Source: Oscheius onirici
Taxonomy: Eukaryota; Nematoda; Chromadorea; Rhabditida; Rhabditidae
Assembly: GCA_932521025.1 (NCBI GenBank)
Contig: OW051471.1
Span: 2,976,001-3,040,000 of the forward strand
Length of the DNA stretch: 64,000 bases
Reading direction: 5' to 3'
The translations under genes were made by a program, and so were the position numbers. Under the pieces are notes generated by a model, which was not told the DNA's origin, did no database searches, and saw nothing but the letters and a program-made list of their open reading frames with translations. Positions 1 through 12,040 of the stretch are shown here, in pieces; positions within the stretch are counted from its first letter, which is position 1, and the number at the start of each line of letters is the position of its first letter.

Positions 1-30
1 GTAAAAAGTACAAAATAAACTAATTTTCAG

Positions 31-2896
31 CGTCCCGACCTGGTCATCGCGCCTCTAGAAGTCTCGGTCAATGAGCTGGTCACTCTACGCTCCTCCGTCC
101 CGATTCACAAGCTGGAAGCTGTGGCCAATCTCGTCTACTCTCTTTCGGAGCTTATCCCGGTACCTTTTCTATAAATTGTTTCGAAAACCCATTTTCAGAC
201 CAACTTTGTGCAGCACCGAGACGGCTGGCTTGGCCGAGCAGCCCAGCTACCGATAACCCTTCTGGAACATATGCCCCTGGACGGACGATCGGCCCAAGTC
301 CACGTCATGTACTTCGAAATTGCCTGTCGCTACGATAAATTGCTCAGTGGGACACCGCAGCCAGTTGTTCCGCTGGTTGCGAGTGCTTTTCTTGATGAGA
401 GGTGGGTTTTTATGCTTTCGGGTAGAGTATTAGGCAAAAGACTAGCATGTGATTGAACAGTTCCACTATGAAGGTTGCATTTTCGAAAGTTGTCGTAACT
501 GACTAAAAAGCTGAAAGTTATTACACTGGGCCGTGACAATAACAGTCCATCAAACTGCTGTTTCTTCCTGTTCTACCCACTTTTTGTTTTGAATCAGGTG
601 TGACCGCTCCGAAATGTGTATCTGAACGCCTTGAGTAGAGTCTATTCTCAAAAGGGCATCACAATACGGTACAATCGTATCTTGCAGAGGAATCGCCATC
701 TCGGCTCAGAAGCTCCGTACTCGAATCGTCTACCTCTTCTGCCGTTTCGTCAAAGCGCACAAAGCCGTTCTCTCGCCCCTTGTCAGTCAAGTCGTCCAGC
801 GTCTGGCTCCGCTCCTAGCCGTCAATCCCCAGGCTGACCAATTTCTGTCCGCCGACGACCAGGCCTTCATTTTCGAATCCACGGCGACGTTGATCGTCTT
901 CGGCGAAATAGCGACCGAGCAAAAAGCCGGATTTGTGCAGGAGCTGGCCACAAACCTCGCCACAAAGTTCCAAAGCGCCGTCCAAGAGCTTCAGATGGCC
1001 CGGAGACGAGGAGACGCGAATACAGCCAAAATTATCGAGCAGTTTATCGTCAACATTGTCGGATATTGCAGGTTTGGTTGTTTACATATTTTTTATACTA
1101 AATTTCGTAAATTTAGCCGCATTTCGAAGGCATTCAACAATACACATTCGATGAAAAACTGCCAGTGTGTCGACATCTTCATCACTCTCTTGAATGTAAG
1201 TTTTGCAAGATAAATAAGTGGTGTATTTTGGCTCTAAAATGCTCGATTGCGCCAAATGCGTTGAATATTAGGCCAAAGTACTCATCATATTGGATACTCA
1301 GCCAGGATACGTAGCTAAATTGAACGATTTGGCTAATTGTAAGTAGTCAATGTAATCTGAAGCGGCGAAAATGAGTCTCGAAACCAAAAACTAGGGTTCA
1401 TAAGGTATTTAGCGAAGATACGCAGCTGAAGCTTGATTTTGGCTGCTTATTTTAGCTGAGTATCAAATGTATCGGAGCTAACAGGTCTCAAATCTACCGT
1501 CGGAAGCTCTTCTTTCTGAACAAACCATAACGAAACTTGCGAGCCAACGTTTGTACCACCAAAGCTAAAATCTACAAATTTCGCTAACTTTTCCCCCGTT
1601 TCAGATGTTCCTGGAAGAGCTCTCCCCGACCAACGTCTGTCTCCTCGAGCCTGTCCGTCAGCTAGCTCATCGAATGGTCGTCTGTCTCGACGACGAGGTC
1701 CTTCCCCTTCTTCCCCCACTCATGGAAAAGCTCTCCTCTGCCTCAAATACCTTGGACAGCATGAATTATCTGCTCATCTTCACCCATCAGGTCATCGCTA
1801 AGCACAAAAAGGAATCGCTCAAGTCCGGCGTTAATTTTAACATTATTCTGACGACGGCAGCTCGTTTTTCCGTTGTTCCAGAGGCCACGGAGGCAAACAA
1901 GTCGGCCGACGAGGCCGCGAATCTCCTCTATGTGCGACGAAGTTTCCTTCAGCTGATGTTCACGATAGCCGTCAATGAGATGTTCGTGGAGATTGCCGGA
2001 GCCTCGATTGATGACCTGTTGGAGGCGACGACGCGTCTGGCACTCGGAACTGATCAGACCAGTCAGAAGCTGGCTCTTCAGACGCTGACTAAGGTAAAGG
2101 GGGTTTTCCATTCATTTTTAGAGCGGTTTTCATCTAGTAAACGGAATGTTTAATAACTGAGAATATGAAAATGTTCAAACAATTTTTCGGTTTCGCTATG
2201 CAGCGTTACATATTTTCGAGGGTTTGCTAAGTAGTGCGTTTCAAAGCGGTGTGCTTCCAGAATTGCAAAATCACAATCGAAATTCACACGCGTACAAAAT
2301 TCCCGCCCGTACGTAATTTCGCGTAGCTAGCTGAACTTTCGCGTTTCGGTAGAGATTTCGTGTAGCACAGTATCACCGCTGTTCTGCATTTTGCTTTTGA
2401 TTTTGCTTAGCTAATATTTCGGAACTCATGGTCTGGCACAAATTTTCTACTATCCGTTTGTCTAAAAGTCTTTCGGCGTTTCTAGCGTTACTGAACTTCA
2501 GTAACTTTCAGCAAGAGTGCAAGATCACAATCTCTGTTTCTAATCGGTTTTATCAATCAACTTGCAGGTCTCCTCCCTCAGCGAAAATTTCTGGGCCAAA
2601 GCGCTTCGGACGACTTTGGAAATTCCCTCTCTTCCCCACATCAGTCCCACCGATGCCGGCAGTACTTTGGTTCGTTGTTCGCTCCTTTCCTTCATTTTTA
2701 CGATATCTAGGTCGTTCACGAGGTAGCCAACTCTCTGCACCAGCTCCGTCAGCTTCAGCCGGACCAGTTCACGTCGGCCGTCACTTCCCTCCTCCCGCCC
2801 CAAATGGCCACCGCTCTGCTGAATCTTCTAGAAGCTCCGCGAAACAAGGAACTGAACAAACAGATCATGATACTCTACGCACAGGTCAAATCTTAG
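31..2896 (+). CDS. xpo-3: Exportin-T (tRNA nuclear exportin), C-terminal part
   Basis: Exportin-T carries mature tRNA out of the nucleus with Ran-GTP. Seven phase-consistent exons are visible: 31-159, 199-401, 688-1071, 1117-1195, 1605-2093, 2568-2669 and 2711-2896. They encode about 523 residues ending at TAG 2894-2896. The segments follow vertebrate XPOT in order, for example YFEIACRYDKLL, FLDERGIAISAQKLRTR, LSADDQAFIFEST, SRISKAFNN, HRMVVCLDDEVLPLLP and a final LLEAPRNKELNKQI. The fold is expected to be HEAT repeats throughout. The N-terminal half, including the Ran-binding region, lies upstream of the window, so the gene is cut by the window edge rather than truncated. The first 30 bases look like the end of an intron. 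The introns of 286, 409 and 474 nt are long for this locus; the others are about 40 nt. Family identification is firm; the symbol follows the C. elegans orthologue by inference. Confidence 0.93.
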
Positions 2897-4322
2897 CTGC
2901 CTTTTTAGTCTTTTTTGAGCTCCCGGTGCCGCCAAGAGATTTACAGAGTCATACTTTTTCTACAAAAACCCCCCACTTACCTTGCTCAAATTCCTCACCG
3001 GCTTGTGTCTTTTTTCTATGGGTTCCATTTTCTGAGATATAGGTTTTTGTCAATTTTCCGCCTCATTCTGTTACCCCCCCCCCCCTCTGTTGCTAATCTT
3101 ATTCACTTTCTCTCCTCCTCCGTGGAAAATTGTTGAGATTTCTATTTTTCGTCTTTCATATTTCCGCTCCATCGCTTTCACTTTGCTAAAAATTGTGAAA
3201 GATGTTCAACTCCTATCTGGTTCTCCTCCCCGTATTCGTATTGTGATTTGCAAATGTGAACACCGATGAAAAAATTGTGCATTTGACAGAGTTTGTTTTT
3301 GGAAAAGAGAAAGTTTTGAGAAGGTTGTAGAGATGAATTTCTTAGATGGGAAAAACCAGGATCCTGGTGCAGAGCGTTGTAAGGAAACCCGAAGAGGGAA
3401 AACTAATGTTCTGGATAATCTGCTACTGAAGTTGCGCGACGCGACGACTTTTCTGTGCTTTTTCTCCTTTTCGCAGTCTATGTCTCTGACGCAGCTACAG
3501 TCTGAATTTATCAGGTAACTTGGTGTAAATGGGTCTCGAAACGAATAGAAACGGGTACCCCTTATTCCAGGAGAGAAATAGGGCCACAGACCAGCCTGGC
3601 GTCGAGCGTCGTATCCCCTGCGAACTTTCCCAAAGTTTACTTACCTCCTTGACGCAGTGCATTACAGTAACCACTGCTGACTAGACCTCAAAACACCTGT
3701 TTTCTTCTGACCAAGACACAGTTGTCGCTCTTCAATTATCATCTACATAATTGGACCCCTGTACCGTCTTTTGTTAGTCTCCCAGTCGTAATCTTTTGTT
3801 CTTTCGGCCAGATGGTCCATTAGTTTCGTGTTCCCCAGAGCATATGTCCCACTTTCTTTCAGGATATTTTCCATCGAGTCATGTGGTCACTTGGCGCTGT
3901 TTTTCGGGAAAAGACAGCTGTTCTAGTCCAGTCGACTCTCCTCTCACAGAACTACTTTGTGCTCATCGACCCCTCCTTCTTATCAGTCTTGACCGTGATC
4001 CATGGCCGCTCAAAAACTGTTGTTCTGACACTCGAGTGATAGGAAAGAGGTCAGAGAGACAATTCGAGTCTACTGGCAGTCCAGAGAGACCACTCTTGTC
4101 GACTACATAGTCTCTCCAGTTGAAAGATAACCAGAAGCAGACATTATGAGTCTATCGGAATGACTCGTCAAGTACTTGTTCTTCTAGGAATGGGACGGGA
4201 AGATTAGAGTCTAGTTCAGTATGATAGTCTGTCTCTAGTTATAAACTGAGTGTTAACCAGACAGAGCTCATACCATCAGTGGAAAGGCTATCAGAATGTC
4301 CAGTTCTTCTTTGAGCCTAAAA
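2897..4322. other. Intergenic stretch, no gene recognised
   Basis: Downstream of exportin-T there is a pyrimidine-rich stretch with a C homopolymer near 3073-3085, followed by sequence with no convincing coding frame. The few short open frames lack splice context and resemblance to known families. The part nearest 4322 could include decayed 3' sequence of the duplicated membrane-protein gene, but I could not align it by eye. Confidence 0.5.
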
Positions 4323-4898
4323 TTAGTCGACCACTACTGGCTTCAAACTAAAAGTCGAGTCTCTCATTGTTCTTCGTCCAGTACTCTTGCCTTGAGCATG
4401 TCTCGCTCCGTTCAGACTCGTTCCGTTGACCAAAAACTCACTACTCGACTTTTCCATCAGTTCCATTCCACTCGACTCTTTCAAAAGGACGACGTGTTCC
4501 TCAGTCTCTTCTACCAGTTCCGTTCCATTCAGACTCGTCCCGTTGATCAAAGAGGAGATGGCCGTCTGGATCAGAGTCCCGAAGTGGTCGCTCTTGTCTC
4601 TCGTCGAGTTCAGTCTCGTCTCTTCCACCAGTTCCGTCCCATTCCGAGTAGTGTCTAGCGTCTGGAAGATCTTCTGGACGAGAGTCGCATGGCAGTCGAT
4701 CTGCTCCTGGTTGAATCCATCCAGCGGGTTCTTGTAGACGCAGAGCAGCTTGTTGTTGAGCATCAGGGCCAGGCAGACGACAGTCAGTAGCAGTTGGCCG
4801 GCCTTGATCGGGTAGAAGACGCGCATCTTGTTCTTGGAGGCGACCTCCGTCAGTAGTTCCAGGAGAGTCGAATCCTTCTGTTGAAAGTTTCCAACCAA
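4323..4898 (-). pseudogene. Truncated inverted copy of the 19335-20285 membrane glycoprotein gene
   Basis: On the minus strand this open frame repeats, almost residue for residue, the first 120 or so residues of the protein at 19335-20285, starting with MRVFYPIKAGQLLLT. Visible differences are few (such as IFQTLD for IFETLD, and NGTELVEE for NGTELAEE). Nucleotide similarity covers roughly 4440-4885 against 19266-19720 and includes part of the 5' leader. Beyond the sequence MELME the copy diverges: it ends after a short unrelated tail and lacks the three C-terminal membrane segments. The open frame also extends 24 codons upstream of the shared methionine because a small indel in the leader differs between copies. 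It could be a non-functional fragment or could encode a single-span, secreted or anchored ectodomain. A recent segmental duplication is inferred from the high identity. Confidence 0.8.
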
Positions 4899-4926
4899 AT
4901 TGCTTTTGAGTTTTTGAACTTTTCAC

Positions 4927-5836
4927 TAAACACTAACAATTGTGTTTTTGTTCATGAAAGTATTTAGTTCTTTCAAAAGTTTGCTATCTTTATGTTTACT
5001 CTTTGAAAAGCTGTCCCTTCGAGCCAAAAACTACCAAAAACCCGACGATCTGCTGTTGCTTTCGAGTTCTACCTGTGACTCTGTCCCTTGCTCTGCACCT
5101 GTTTCTCCCCTCTCTCGCACTCTCCTCTCTTCCACACCGTAAATCAGTCACTGGCTCCGCCTCTTCTGTAAGGGGCAGCATCTGGCGACCAGAAACAGCC
5201 AGGCTAACAGCAGCTCTTCCCTAGAATGGTGTCCAGTTATCTTCCTCTCTTTTTAAACCTCTCATACTCACACTCATGATTCCAGTTCAGTTACCGGTAG
5301 TCAGTCCGTTGTATTTCTACCATAGGTTTGTAGCCCCCTGACTCTCGACAGTAAGAATAGAAATACATTCTTGTTTCTCTCCTATGGCTAGGGAACCCAA
5401 ACGTAGATCTAAAAGTTACAGAGACTGGTAGAAAACACTGCTTTTGGACAAGACTGGGAGGTAAACGATTTACGATCCTAGTTATAAATTGAGTAAGTAA
5501 ACAAACTGTAGTTATAAACAGAGGGAATTGACTGTCAGATCAACAGATTTTCTATCGAGTAGATTCTCAGGAAGGCTTTATGTCCTATTGAACCAAACAG
5601 CCCTATGCGGCGAAGTAAATAGGGAATAACTTCTTTCCGGTGAACACACCATATTCTAATTTTTCCTGGATCCCTTCAAATTCTTTCACGAGTAGACTTG
5701 TCTAGATTCTAGTAAACTCCAGCAGGTGGTTCAGAACACTCTTAAGTCTATTGATCTGACCACTTGTTCAGTCCATTCCCCTATTCTTGTCTCATCTCTC
5801 CCTCTCATAAATCTCACTAACTCTGCATTCAGGGAG
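4927..5836. other. Intergenic stretch upstream of legumain
   Basis: No coding exon is recognised. The sequence is rich in short GTCAGAGA/CTCTGAC-like words, typical of non-coding DNA in this window. The last bases before the legumain ATG (GCATTCAG at 5825-5832) form a good splice acceptor only 4 bases from the start codon, consistent with trans-splicing of a leader. Confidence 0.5.
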
Positions 5837-8781
5837 ATGCGTAGTCTTCTCCTGGTGGCCCTTCTGGTGGCCGCAGCCTCCGCCTTCATCCCCAGGAGAA
5901 ACTTCCGGTTCGTTTGTCTCAATCCGTACCAGTCAGCTGCTCACTTTCAGAGCTCCCCAAACCGGAAAGGGCGAAACATGGGCCCTGCTCGTTACCGGCT
6001 CCAACGGATGGTGGAATTACAGACATCAGGCCGATACTGCTCATGCTTACAAGATCCTGAGAAGTCACGGAATTCCTGAGGACAGGATTGTGTAAGGGAG
6101 AGAGACTAGTCTGGAAATGTGAATCCTTTTTAGGGTAATGATGTACGATGATGTGGCCTACAACAAATCGAATCCGTTCCCTGGCAAGCTGTTCAACAGA
6201 CCTCATGGAGAAGATGTCTACGCTGGACTGAAGATTGATTACAGGGTGAGTGTTATGAGTAGTACCGTTTGGGATCAGGGCGTCGGTATAGTCTATTCTC
6301 TGCCCTGATCCAGACTTTGAAAGAAGACTCTAGTAGATGGATAAATGAATAGTTTATGATAAACGGTACCTTCAAATTCACTAGCTAACTAACATTGCTC
6401 AATCAGTTTCCTGTTGAATTTTAATATTATGAAACTACCTCTGTTCTACCGGTAATTCTTACTTTCGGACATAAGTGTCAACAAATAGGAATGCCGAAAA
6501 TGGTATCTGTTTTTTATCTTATGTGACTCAGCCCTCAAACAAAATGAAGGAGCGAAGCTTGTAAACTTTGGGCAGGAGAGGGACTATACAGGTCCGGTAG
6601 ACACAGTCATAACAGTACAGTTGTTGTTCATGTAGTTAAACAAGATACTAAGTTAGACTCACAGCTGAGAGTACGTCAACAGAATAACGGTTATACTGAA
6701 AAGTTCTGATCATATTCTAAAGATAATATCGAAACATCCTTTCTTTCAGGAAAAGACGGTGCATCCCGCAAACTTCATGGCTGTTCTGAAGGGAGACAAG
6801 AAGGCAGTCAAGGGCGGAAACGGTCGCGTCATTGAGAGTACCGCCGATGATCGACTCTTTGTCTACTTCACTGACCACGGCTCTCCAGGACTCATTGCCT
6901 TCCCCGATGACATTGTAAGTCTCTCCTTTTTGAACAATCTGAACTGGATTGTAGCTCACCGTCCAAACCTTCATCGATACCCTGAACTGGCTGCACGTGA
7001 ACAACCGATACAGTCAGCTCGTCTTCTATCTGGAGGCCTGTGATAGTGGATCCATGTTCGATGGAGTTCTTGATGACAACATCAATAGTAGGTTACACCT
7101 TTTGCCGGGAACAAATGGTAATTTAGTCTATGCCATCTCCGCTGCCAATGGACACGAATCCTCGTGGGGAACCTATTGCGACAATGATCAGAACCTTCCC
7201 TGTCTGGGAGATCTCTTCTCTGTCAACTGGATGGATGACAGTGATAAGGTTAGTTATTCGGATTCTGCGCTCACATCGTTTCTGCAATCTGTAGCTGAGT
7301 TTCAAAACTATAAACCCAACATTTCTTATACTGTCTCGACTCATTCTGTCGTCCCATAGCCTCCGGTCATCAGCAAAACTTTTCCATTCTCTTCCTAACC
7401 ATAGCTAGCATTCTCTCGGTAACACTCCTCCCACCGTTTTCCCTTAATCTCCCTATGCCCACTATCTTCTATTCTCAGTTCAATAGCCTTCGATCACTTC
7501 GTTCTCGAGGTAGAAGCCAAAACACTAGGGTTTTCTTCCAACCTCGCCCTCTAGTATTTTCTCAGCGCTAACTGATCAGACTATTTGCTCTAACGTCTAC
7601 TCTCATCCCCCTTCAACCGCCTTTCTCTTTCATTGGCAAACATTCTCCCTCTTCTATTCCCTTACACAATCTCTAACAAAACAGTTGTGAGTACAGAGAT
7701 CAAAATTCCATTTCACAATCAGTTCTAGTCATTCCTCCTTTTTTCCCTCACCGTAACTGAACTTGTAAGTTGAACAAAGTTCTCCCTCTGATTTTCTGGG
7801 TAGAAGTGATTTGTTAGCTGGTCCCTTAACAACTTCAACTTTCTTTCTTTTGATTAGCTAGCAAAGAGTCGCTCACATAGAAAATATTCTCGTTCAGGAA
7901 GACCTCGACGTCGAGACCCTCGAGCACCAATTCGATCTGGTCAAGAAGCTCACTACCAAATCCCATGTCATGCACTTTGGAAATCTGACCATTGCCAAGG
8001 AACCAGTTGGCTGGTTTCAGGGAGCCAAGAGACTCGGTAAGAACAAGCGAGTCAACTACATGGATGATGTGAGTTCAGGCTCATGAGAAAACAGTCGAGT
8101 CCATTTCAGTTCCAGTCGAAGCAGGCTTCTTGGCCTTCCCGCGACATTGAGCTCCTCTCTCTGATGCAGAAGAAGGAACGCAGCAATGATCTGTCTGAGT
8201 GCAAGGCTCTTTCCCAGAGAATCTCCCGCATCCACAAGATGAGAAAGTGGGTCAAGACGGTCTTCCACGACGTCGTTGACCATCTCCTGGAGGACAGCAA
8301 CGACAAGAAGAGAATGTTCGCCGAGAGAGGCCCAATCCTTGACATGAGCTGTCATCATCATGTGGCTCATGCCTTCAACACTGTCTGCATGAATCTGAGC
8401 AAGGTTAGTTTCGGGAAAGGGGCACGGATACACGAGCGTTTTGATATTGGTCCCGCCACGATTTGGTTCCAAAATACTGTAAGAAGTCCACTCTCTCACT
8501 CCTTTTCAAAAATATGTAACTATTTCCGAGTTGAAAACGGAATTCAAAACTGGACTGCAAGACTGTGGTGGTTGCGCGCATAGGATGGTTAGAAGAAAAC
8601 AGACCCCAGAGTCTCCTTTAAATAGTGATTTCAGTTCCCCTTTGGCCTGAAATACGGTCACGTTTTCAACAATCTCTGCAACGAGTTCGAGGAAGTGGAT
8701 ACCATCATTGACGGAATCATCGACGCCTGCATGTTCCGCGAAGACGGAAAGCAATTCGACCAGGATCTGCCCTTCTTCTAA
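5837..8781 (+). CDS. Legumain-like asparaginyl endopeptidase (clan CD, family C13)
   Basis: Nine exons: 5837-5907, 5951-6091, 6134-6245, 6750-6914, 6955-7087, 7127-7248, 7898-8068, 8110-8403 and 8635-8781, giving about 450 residues. The N-terminus is a clear signal peptide ([17 protein letters not shown]). The mature enzyme begins near [18 protein letters not shown], the classic legumain opening. The catalytic His is in FTDHGS (about residue 151) and the catalytic Cys in EACDSGSM (about 192), matching the family dyad positions. SVNWMDDSD is also conserved, and the C-terminal prodomain-like region follows. Such enzymes cleave after Asn in lysosomes or, in nematodes, in the gut. The introns 6246-6749 and 7249-7897 are long and pyrimidine-rich. 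A poly(A) signal AATAAA lies at 8816-8821. A splice acceptor ends 4 bases before the ATG, suggesting a trans-spliced leader. The catalytic residues seem intact, so the gene looks functional. Confidence 0.94.
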
Positions 8782-8840
8782 GACAACGCCTGTACAATTA
8801 CTGTAACATAGGCTGAATAAAGTCGCTTTCTGTTCAAAAC

Positions 8841-8933
8841 ACGTATTTATTATCAGTTTTCGTCTTGCATGGCTCCAGTGGATCGAGGACGTTGACGAGG
8901 AGATTTCCGAGTTCGGCGAGGATCTCTCTGGAT
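8841..8933 (-). pseudogene. Decayed 3' fragment of the small secreted GLLG-type protein gene
   Basis: The plus-strand sequence from about 8841 to 8933 repeats the 3' end of the gene at 11403-11975, including the TTATTATCAGTTTTCGTCTT tail and the stretch GACGTTGACGAGGAGATTTCC. About 60 bases between CCAGTGGATC and GAGGACGTTG are missing, so the fragment is a deleted and truncated copy. No start or first exon is present. It abuts the poly(A) signal of the legumain gene. Confidence 0.75.
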
Positions 8934-9223
8934 TTCTATCGTGGATTCTTTATTTTTGCTTGTTTATCCGAGGGCACGAGATTCGTCGCGACAAAAAAAT
9001 GTTGGAGTTAGTCAGTTCTGAACTTTGCTTTAGAATTAGATGGACTAGTTTAGTTTTGTCAAGAGATTTTTCAAGTTGGATGGTAATGCAGAACTTGAAC
9101 AGTTTGTTACATACAGGTTAGTGTATGGGCGGAGACAGCCGTTGTAGACGACCGGTATATTTAAAAAAAAAACTTTAAGTTACAACTTTAATTGAATGGA
9201 TTAAAATTGGTATCGTTAAACAT

Positions 9224-10860
9224 TCACGGGGCACTGAAATAAGCATTCAAAACGTTTCGTAAAGTCTCTGGATTTAGAGGCGCATCAGGGTCTCTGTTGT
9301 AGCCAGAATAATCCAATGGACAGCGTAATAGATAAAGGTGCTCCTGAGAGCAAAGCAAATCGGTCAAAGTTCGTATATTTGAAAGGAAGTGTGCATAGCA
9401 CTCGCCAGATTGTTGCCCTTTGCAAACCACAACAAGGAACACATTTTCGGGGTTGGGAATGAGAATTGTCGTTGCATTGCCCGTGGAAGCATCATAGTTA
9501 TCGACTCCCGTAACTGCTACTCTCAAATCAGTTAGTTCAAAGTCGCCATCTGCGTACAGAAGCGTACTTTTGTAGTTCCAGTTCCCGGAGTGCCACTTCT
9601 GAAATGGAATATAAAGAACTTCCAAGTGGACAACCTCTATGACTTGGGCAATTGGTGATAGTAGCTGTGAAGTTATATCCAATAGGGTGACCTCTTCAAA
9701 AGAGTGAAAAAGAAGATTTAGAGCTTCGAATTCCTCAGGAAAGCCAACTATAGATACATGCTCTGTTTTCTAAAAGGAGCATTAAAATGTAGTACTATAA
9801 AAAGTATCAAACCAGATCTTTAATCGTGCCCCAGTTTATCACGATGTAATCCATGTACATATGCGAGCCCATCATCCATGGTGTTATTTTTGAAACACGT
9901 CTTCCTTCATCTATTGGTTCTTGATAAATCAGTACTGACTGTCTTCTGGACGAACATTTCATCTGTAGTAGCAGTTCAGGGCGTAGTTCCTTGCCATCCC
10001 AATATGCTTCAACGGAGCAAAACAAAAAGGGTACAATCGAAGTCGGATCCTTAATTTTTTTACCAGCATATACTGGATCTTGAAAATTGCCTTCTCGCTG
10101 TAGATAGTAGCTGGCAGTCTAGAAAACTTAGCAATGCTAGCAAATGCTTGTTTTGTACACGTCGTGTATAACTTACCCCGTTGCCTTTAGAGACAATATA
10201 GTCTAAATCTCGCATACGAATCCAAATGTTAAAGTTGGTGAAGTTATCGCTCAGAAATATATTAATGTTTTTGTTGAGTCTTAGCGACCGAAGAAAGGTT
10301 CGAGAATGCATCTGAAACTGGTCTCAACAAAAAAAGAAACCAATAACGCACCTTCAAGAAAATGGTCAAAAGGTTCATGTAGGATAATTTGTTCAAATTG
10401 ACTGGCTCTGGTAGAGGCAGGGTATAGCTGCCTCGCTTATCAAGAACAGCCCTGTACTGAGCCCGCAAGTACTTATCTTCAATAGCTTTAACATTCAAAG
10501 AGTAGCGTTTCCTGTTCTGTTTGAACTCTTTGTCGCTGAACTAAACAGAACTTCTTGAGTGAAACAAATCTGTCTTACCTTATATATGTGCACATCGCTG
10601 TCAGTGCAAAATTCCTCTGCAAAAAAGGATCTTCATCAAAAAAAAACTATTGGATACTGATCAAAAAGTAGACTCTAACAGCTATCGATTTATATGCAAC
10701 AAAAATTGTCTTCGTTTTGTTAGGATGCAGAACAACCGATATTTTCAAAAGGTGTTCAACCTTCTTAGTGTAGTATAAAATTAAGGTGTATGTAGCTGTT
10801 ACGAAAAAATAACTTGCGGAAATGGGCGTTCACTCGGTTCTCATACAACTTCTTCACAGG
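9224..10860 (-). CDS. Multi-exon protein of unknown function
   Basis: I do not recognise this protein. Minus-strand exons, 3' to 5': 9224-9769 (stop), 9813-10118, 10177-10311, 10352-10540, 10579-10616 and 10658 to about 10766 or further; the 5' exon or exons up to about 10860 are uncertain. Introns are 40-58 nt and every join from 10658 downward is phase-consistent. The protein has about 440 residues or more, rich in aromatic and aliphatic residues, with no obvious signal peptide or membrane span. Recognisable pieces are VEAYWDGKELRPELLL, MGSHMYMDYIVINWG and HVSIVGFPEEFEALNLLF. The last exon has alternating strands and helices reminiscent of the C-terminal domains of nematode F-box proteins, but no F-box was found, so this is only a guess. 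The first exon probably carries either PVKKLYENR or a start further upstream. Confidence 0.7.
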
Positions 10861-10989
10861 ATCTAGTATATGTCAAGAAGATATAATAAATCCAAAGATC
10901 GTCAATGTCACACTGTCACATGTTGACATGTTACGTTAGTCTCGACAACACTGCGGACACTATTGCACTTCAGTAAAGAAGGAATACAA

Positions 10990-11225
10990 TTTTTCAGAAC
11001 ACAAGCTTCTTTGTCTTGTCGCTCTCTCGCAGATCCTCAGCCCAAGTTCCCCTTCCATACTTCCCTTGTCACTCTGTTTCGGTCACAGTCCCAGTAAAAA
11101 ACTACCAGTCGTAAACTTCGCACATTTTTTTCCTGCCTTGACTTATTAAAAATTAATAGTGCGCACAAATCCCGCACTTCCTTATCTTTAAATGAGAGCT
11201 TCAGACAGACATACAGACAGAGACG
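10990..11225 (+). repeat. Dispersed repeat family A, copy 1
   Basis: About 235 bases similar to 18970-19187 and, inverted, to 14875-14995. Shared blocks include TTCCCTTGTCACTCTGTT, ACTTGTTAAAAACTAAT (variant here), GCGCACAAA, and AGAGCTTCAGACA followed by a CA-rich run. No open frame is conserved between copies, so it is probably a short non-autonomous element. Confidence 0.7.
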
Positions 11226-11337
11226 CGAGAGTAATTTAAAATGGACGACGTCATATCCTCATTTTGTCATAACAACAGTAGAACTTTTACAACTTTCTCC
11301 TCCAAGTTCAAAGCCTAATTGTTGTCTAATTTCTCGA

Positions 11338-11358
11338 CAGAGCGGCAGGCCGCTCTGA
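11338..11358. repeat. Short perfect palindrome downstream of the GLLG gene
   Basis: CAGAGCGGC, two bases, then GCCGCTCTG form a 9-bp perfect inverted repeat just beyond the poly(A) signal of the minus-strand gene. It could fold in the nascent RNA. Any role in 3'-end formation is speculative. Confidence 0.6.
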
Positions 11359-11402
11359 CCAAAAATCAGACCAAAAAATCGTCTTTATTATCAGTTTTCG
11401 TC

Positions 11403-11975
11403 TTACATGGCTCCAGTGGATCCGACGTTGGGAACGATGCTGGCTCCCGAGCCGATGGGAAGAATGGTAAGAACCTGTCCGAGGACGTTGACGAGGAGAT
11501 TTCCGAGTTCGGTGAGGATCTCTTGCAGAAGTTGGATGACCAGCTCCAGGACTTTTCTCACCTGAATATTATTTTGTCAAAGAAAAATAAGAAGACTCAC
11601 TCCGTCGGGAAGATTCTTGTTTCCGTTGAGGATGTCTCCAAGAGTCGTGATGAGACTGACTACCGTAGTCGCAACATCGACGAGAATGTCAACGAGTCCG
11701 TTCAGTCCCAGAACTCCTTCCAGGATCTTTCCGCTGAGCAGATTGGTCAAGAGTCCGTTGGGTCCAGTCAGGATGCCAAGGATTCCGCTTGGTCCAGTCA
11801 GAACACCGAGGACATTCTGCAGAAGTCCGGTGACGGGAGAGAGTATTGGGTTCAAGAGTCCCGTGACGGGACCAAGAAGTCCTCCGAGGAGATTTCCTCC
11901 CAGAAGACCTTGACCATTGGCTCCAATAGCCAGGGTGGCGACGAGGACGGAGAGAGCAAGGAACTTGAAGGCCAT
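11403..11975 (-). CDS. Small secreted Gly/Leu-rich protein (GLLG repeats)
   Basis: Two exons: 11601-11975 and 11403-11561, joined in phase 0 by a 39-nt intron, giving 177 residues. The start MAFKFLALSVLVATLAIGANG is a strong signal peptide; an in-frame ATG four codons upstream also exists, but the paralogue at 12656 supports the one used here. The mature chain is built of hydrophobic Gly/Leu/Pro repeats: LLGGNLLGGLLGP, GPVTGLLNPILSPVTGLL, VLTGPSGILGILTGPNGLL. A more helical, Leu/Val-rich C-terminal half follows. No cysteines are seen. It resembles no named family I can identify. A TATA box lies about 55 bases upstream (12029-12036) and a poly(A) signal AATAAA on the minus strand at 11384-11389. 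Abundant hydrophobic repeats plus secretion suggest a structural, cuticular or secretory product, which is inference only. Confidence 0.85.
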
Positions 11976-12026
11976 TGTGCGGAACAAGAGAGACTGTTTC
12001 CAGTTGTCCTTTCTGTCTCGAATAGT

Positions 12027-12040
12027 GTCTTTTATACTGC
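12027..12040 (-). promoter_or_regulatory. TATA box of the GLLG protein gene
   Basis: On the minus strand the sequence reads GCAGTATAAAAGAC, with TATAAAAG at plus 12029-12036, about 55 bases upstream of the start codon at 11975. The following leader, GACAACTGGAAACAGTCTCT, is shared with the divergent paralogue at 12656. Confidence 0.8.

Noticed and set aside
3073-3085. C homopolymer
   Set aside because: Simple sequence; length may be a sequencing artefact, no feature attached.
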